Shown piece after piece: positions 61,602 through 64,000 of a stretch of 64,000 bases of DNA. Below the pieces are notes generated by a model, which was given only the letters and a program-made list of their open reading frames with translations, did not search any database and was not told the DNA's origin. Both the position numbers and the translations under genes were made by a program. The DNA lies in assembly GCF_030035605.1 (NCBI RefSeq), contig NZ_CP106736.1, positions 992,001 through 1,056,000 on the forward strand, written 5' to 3'. Each line of letters opens with the position of its first letter. Position 1 is the first letter of the stretch. Source of the DNA: Silvimonas soli. Its GTDB lineage: Bacteria > Pseudomonadota > Gammaproteobacteria > Burkholderiales > Chitinibacteraceae.

Positions 61602-61638
61602 AAAAAAAGCAGCCAGATGATTGGCTGCTTTTTTATTT
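61602..61638. terminator. Bidirectional terminator between the TraB/GumN gene and dsbC
   Basis: AAAAAAAGCAGCCA, loop GATGA, TTGGCTGCTTTTTTATTT. T tracts on both strands serve the convergent genes. Confidence 0.92.
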
Positions 61639-61673
61639 GTCCACACCTTCGCCCAATTCGCAGGCGGCGGGTT

Positions 61674-62426
61674 TTACTGCCCGGACTGATCTGGGCCGCC
61701 CTTGGCCAGCAACGCTTCCAGTTGCTCTTTAGGGATAGCACCGGAGACCATGCGGCCGTTGGCAAACACCAGTGCGGGCGTACCGGTAATGCCCAGCTTG
61801 TCACCCAGTGCCAGATTCTTCTGGATAGGCGTATCGCAATCGCCCTTGTTGTCTGGCAACTTGCCATGATCCATCCAGTCGCGCCACGCGCCGTCACGAT
61901 CTGCGGCACACCACAGCAACTTGGACTTGCGCTCGGCATCCGGGTGGATATTGAGCGGGAACAAGAAGGTGTAGATGGTGACGTTGGTCACGCCAGCCAG
62001 GCTATCCGATTCCAGTCGCTTGCAGAACGGGCAATCCGGATCGGAGAACACCACCAGTTTGCGACTGCCATCGCCGCGCACTTCTTTGAACGATTGATCC
62101 AGCGGCAATTTGCTGAAATCGGTGCGGCGCAATTCAGCTGCGCGCGCTTCGGTAACGCTGGTCTTGTTTTTCATGTCGATCATGTCGCCGATCAACACGT
62201 AATCACCCTTGATATCGGTGTACAGAATCTGGTGACCGGCAACGACCACTTCGTAGATTCCTTTCATGGGCGACGGGTTCACGCTGGTGATTTCGCGTCC
62301 CGGCAATTGTTGCTGCAGCTTGTCGCGCAATTGCTTGGCATTGACGGTTTCTGCTTCGGCCGAACACGCGGTCAGGGCAACCAGACCCACAACCGCCAGG
62401 CTACGCATCATTTTCGAAAACTTCAT
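61674..62426 (-). CDS. dsbC: Periplasmic disulfide isomerase DsbC
   Basis: 250 residues. The active site is SDPDCPFCKRLESDSLAGV (CPFC). The N-terminal dimerisation domain contains TSVNPSPMKGIYEVVVAG, and the cis-Pro is in LGITGTPALVFANGRMVSG. A second Cys pair (WCAAD...GDCDT) matches the structural disulfide of DsbC. The signal peptide contains VALTACSAEAET: LTAC could be a lipobox, with AEA a possible signal peptidase I site. It follows the ubiH-family gene by 10 bp. Confidence 0.94.
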   Translation of the reverse strand: MKFSKMMRSLAVVGLVALTACSAEAETVNAKQLRDKLQQQLPGREITSVNPSPMKGIYEVVVAGHQILYTDIKGDYVLIGDMIDMKNKTSVTEARAAELRRTDFSKLPLDQSFKEVRGDGSRKLVVFSDPDCPFCKRLESDSLAGVTNVTIYTFLFPLNIHPDAERKSKLLWCAADRDGAWRDWMDHGKLPDNKGDCDTPIQKNLALGDKLGITGTPALVFANGRMVSGAIPKEQLEALLAKGGPDQSGQ

Positions 62427-62436
62427 TGTTTATCCT

Positions 62437-63612
62437 TCAAGCGTTCATTGCATGCTGAATCAAACGGTTTTTCAGCCATACCCATTGGTCGGTCAACCCC
62501 AGCCCGGTATTACGCATCAAGCGCAAAACCGGATTGGTGTTGTTGAAAAGTTTCTGCAGGCCATGCGTAACACCCTGCATCAGTAAAACATTCTCGCGCC
62601 GGGCGCGTTCATAGCGCCGCAGCACAAGGTAATCACCACACTGCGTGGGCGCTTGGGCAGCCAGAACCTTTGCCAGTTCCATAGCATCGCCAAACCCCAG
62701 ATTCACCCCCTGCCCCGCCAATGGATGCACCGCGTGGGCGGCATCGCCAATCAACGCCAGATGCGGGCGGGCCAGATCAGCCACATGCATCAAGCGCAGC
62801 GGAAAAGCCGCCGGAGGCGTACGCAATTGCAATTGCCCCAGACGCCCCTGCCCGGCCTGCGCCACTTGCTCGCACAACTCAGCGGGAGAAAGCGCCAGCA
62901 ACGCTTGTTTACGCTCGTCGTTGCAAGACCAGACCATGGACATCCGTTGCCCGGCCAATGGCAACCAGGCCATCACGCCGTCGGCAAAGAACCACTGACT
63001 GGCGGTACTCAGATGTGGTTTTTCGCAATCAAAATTGGCAACCACGCCCCATTGTTCATAGGACGTTGTTTTATCTTCGATGCCCATTTGCGCGCGCACC
63101 CAGGATTGCACGCCATCTGCGCCTACCACCAGACGCGCGCTCAAGCGGCGACCCTCTTCCAGCGCCAGCAGCATGCCATCGCTTTCGTCGTGCAAAGCAC
63201 TGGGTTTGGCTGGAGCAATCAGCGTGACATTAGGCGCGGCTTGCGCTGCCAGCCACAACGCACGCTGCAGTTCGCGCGATTCGACAATCTGTGCCAGTTC
63301 ATCAGTGCCCGCATCGGTAGCATTGAAGGCCAGTTCCGAACGACCATCATCCCCGGCAATGCGCATCTGCGCGACGGATTGCAGGCGAGTGGCGTCCATG
63401 TGCTGCCAGGCGCCAATCGCAGTCAAAAACCGGCGGCTGGCCGGGCTGATGGCGTAAATGCGGCTATCCCAGGTTTGGGCATCCCAAGTCTGGGCGGGCT
63501 CGCGGCTATCAAGCAAAGTGACCTGCAGCCGGGTGTCTTTCAGTGCGCACGCCAGCGCGCAGCCCACCAGACCACCACCCACGATCAGAACATCTGCGTC
63601 GTAAAATTTCAT
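62437..63612 (-). CDS. UbiH/UbiF/VisC family FAD-dependent monooxygenase
   Basis: 391 residues from ATG at 63612 (MKFYDADVLIVGGGLVGCAL); the longer frame adds 25 residues before the FAD fold. The FAD loop GGGLVGCALA is at residues 11-20, the second FAD motif is LALIGDAAHAVHPLAGQGVN near residue 275, and ARLVVGADGVQSWVR carries the DG motif. These enzymes hydroxylate ubiquinone precursors; which ring position cannot be told. It is translated just upstream of dsbC. Confidence 0.92.
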   Translation of the reverse strand: MKFYDADVLIVGGGLVGCALACALKDTRLQVTLLDSREPAQTWDAQTWDSRIYAISPASRRFLTAIGAWQHMDATRLQSVAQMRIAGDDGRSELAFNATDAGTDELAQIVESRELQRALWLAAQAAPNVTLIAPAKPSALHDESDGMLLALEEGRRLSARLVVGADGVQSWVRAQMGIEDKTTSYEQWGVVANFDCEKPHLSTASQWFFADGVMAWLPLAGQRMSMVWSCNDERKQALLALSPAELCEQVAQAGQGRLGQLQLRTPPAAFPLRLMHVADLARPHLALIGDAAHAVHPLAGQGVNLGFGDAMELAKVLAAQAPTQCGDYLVLRRYERARRENVLLMQGVTHGLQKLFNNTNPVLRLMRNTGLGLTDQWVWLKNRLIQHAMNA

Positions 63613-63741
63613 GCGGGTGAGTTTAGCAGATGCCTGGTGTCCCTTGGGCGGCCCCAACTGCGCTTCTGACAAATTGACCATCAACAATACCCGGTGACGG
63701 GCGCGTCGCTTAATCCATCACACGCTGTCAGGCTAGCGGCC

Positions 63742-64000
63742 ATGTTGCTGCGTTATCTGTCTGTCCTGGCCAGTTTTGTCACCGGTGTTTGTCTCTTGCA
63801 AATACAACCGGTCTTGCCAGCTTTGCTCTGGCCGCTGCTGGTGGCATTGGCCGCCGCCACGTTGGTTTGGCAGGCACAACGCTGGCGCCTGGCAGGTTTG
63901 ATCATCCTTGCGGCGACCTTGGGTTTTGGCTACGCCGATCTTCGCGCAAATTGGCGGCTGGCCGACCGGCTACCGCAAAACATGGAGCGCCAAGTGATCA
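63742..64000 (+). CDS. comEC: ComEC/Rec2 DNA-uptake channel, N-terminal part
   Basis: 86 codons from ATG at 63742 to the window edge. The chain opens MLLRYLSVLASFVTGVCLLQ, then membrane segments such as LLWPLLVALAAATLV and LAGLIILAATLGFGYADLRA, followed by NWRLADRLPQNMERQ. The small helical hairpins ahead of the OB-type domain and the ADRLP motif are typical of ComEC. ComEC carries single-stranded DNA across the inner membrane. Diverges from the UbiH-family gene. Confidence 0.85.
   Translation, partial: MLLRYLSVLASFVTGVCLLQIQPVLPALLWPLLVALAAATLVWQAQRWRLAGLIILAATLGFGYADLRANWRLADRLPQNMERQVI

Overview
The window looks like chromosomal DNA of a motile, Gram-negative betaproteobacterium of the Neisseriales, probably near Chromobacteriaceae/Chitinibacteraceae. 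This rests on family knowledge: the xseB-ispA-dxs order, a UPF0114 (YqhA) protein, a YbiT-type ABC-F protein, an ESPR-type autotransporter, and a flagellar/chemotaxis cluster with two cheV genes and a FleS/FleR-like pair. Base composition is moderately GC-rich and even. I see no prophage, integrase, insertion sequence or CRISPR array. The S9 peptidase at the left edge and comEC at the right edge are cut by the window. Region 1-11.4 kb: an S9 prolyl oligopeptidase (partial), a Gfo/Idh/MocA oxidoreductase, an unknown protein with a CoiA-like Cys/His cluster, a very odd LuxR-type regulator (receiver lacking its Asp, HTH, PAS, and a kinase-like tail lacking its His), and a 1787-residue autotransporter whose start codon overlaps the stop of a 72-codon ORF. 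Region 11.4-24.4 kb is housekeeping: trhP, proC, dxs-ispA-xseB, nadC, a phosphomannomutase, a YheT hydrolase, cysK, a Rossmann/DUF2520 protein and a previously untracked 50-residue zinc-finger-like ORF. Between trhP and proC lies about 0.9 kb of noncoding DNA holding five copies of a 46-47 bp element bounded by DnaA-box-like sequences. Region 24.4-38.9 kb: an AcpA-type phosphoesterase, a repeat-rich intergenic block, ybiT, an aminotransferase, a 508-residue unknown protein, tRNA-Ser(UGA), small genes, a TetR/SDR pair sharing a palindromic operator, a methyl-accepting chemotaxis protein and an HD-GYP phosphodiesterase. Region 38.9-57.7 kb is the motility block. On the minus strand, from right to left, run a FleS-like kinase, a STAS protein, an HsbR-like RR/PP2C/kinase, a receiver-less CheB, a FleR-like sigma-54 activator and fliEFGHIJ. 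Divergently on the plus strand run cheV, cheV, cheY, cheZ, cheA and an EAL-HDOD gene, preceded by a near-consensus sigma-28 promoter. Together these make the flagellar MS-ring/export ATPase, the class-3 regulators and the chemotaxis core. cheW and cheR are not in the window. Region 57.7-64 kb: a lipoprotein, msrB, an alpha/beta hydrolase, a YqhA protein, a TraB/GumN protein, dsbC (with a lipobox-like signal), a UbiH-family monooxygenase and the start of comEC. Strong intrinsic terminators follow the autotransporter, proC/dxs, acpA, ybiT, tRNA-Ser, the EAL-HDOD gene and the TraB gene. A dispersed REPIN-like inverted repeat occurs twice, at 14.6 and 26.2 kb. Starts were moved inward from the longest reading frame wherever a Shine-Dalgarno sequence or family N-terminus favoured it; each such choice is stated in the entry.
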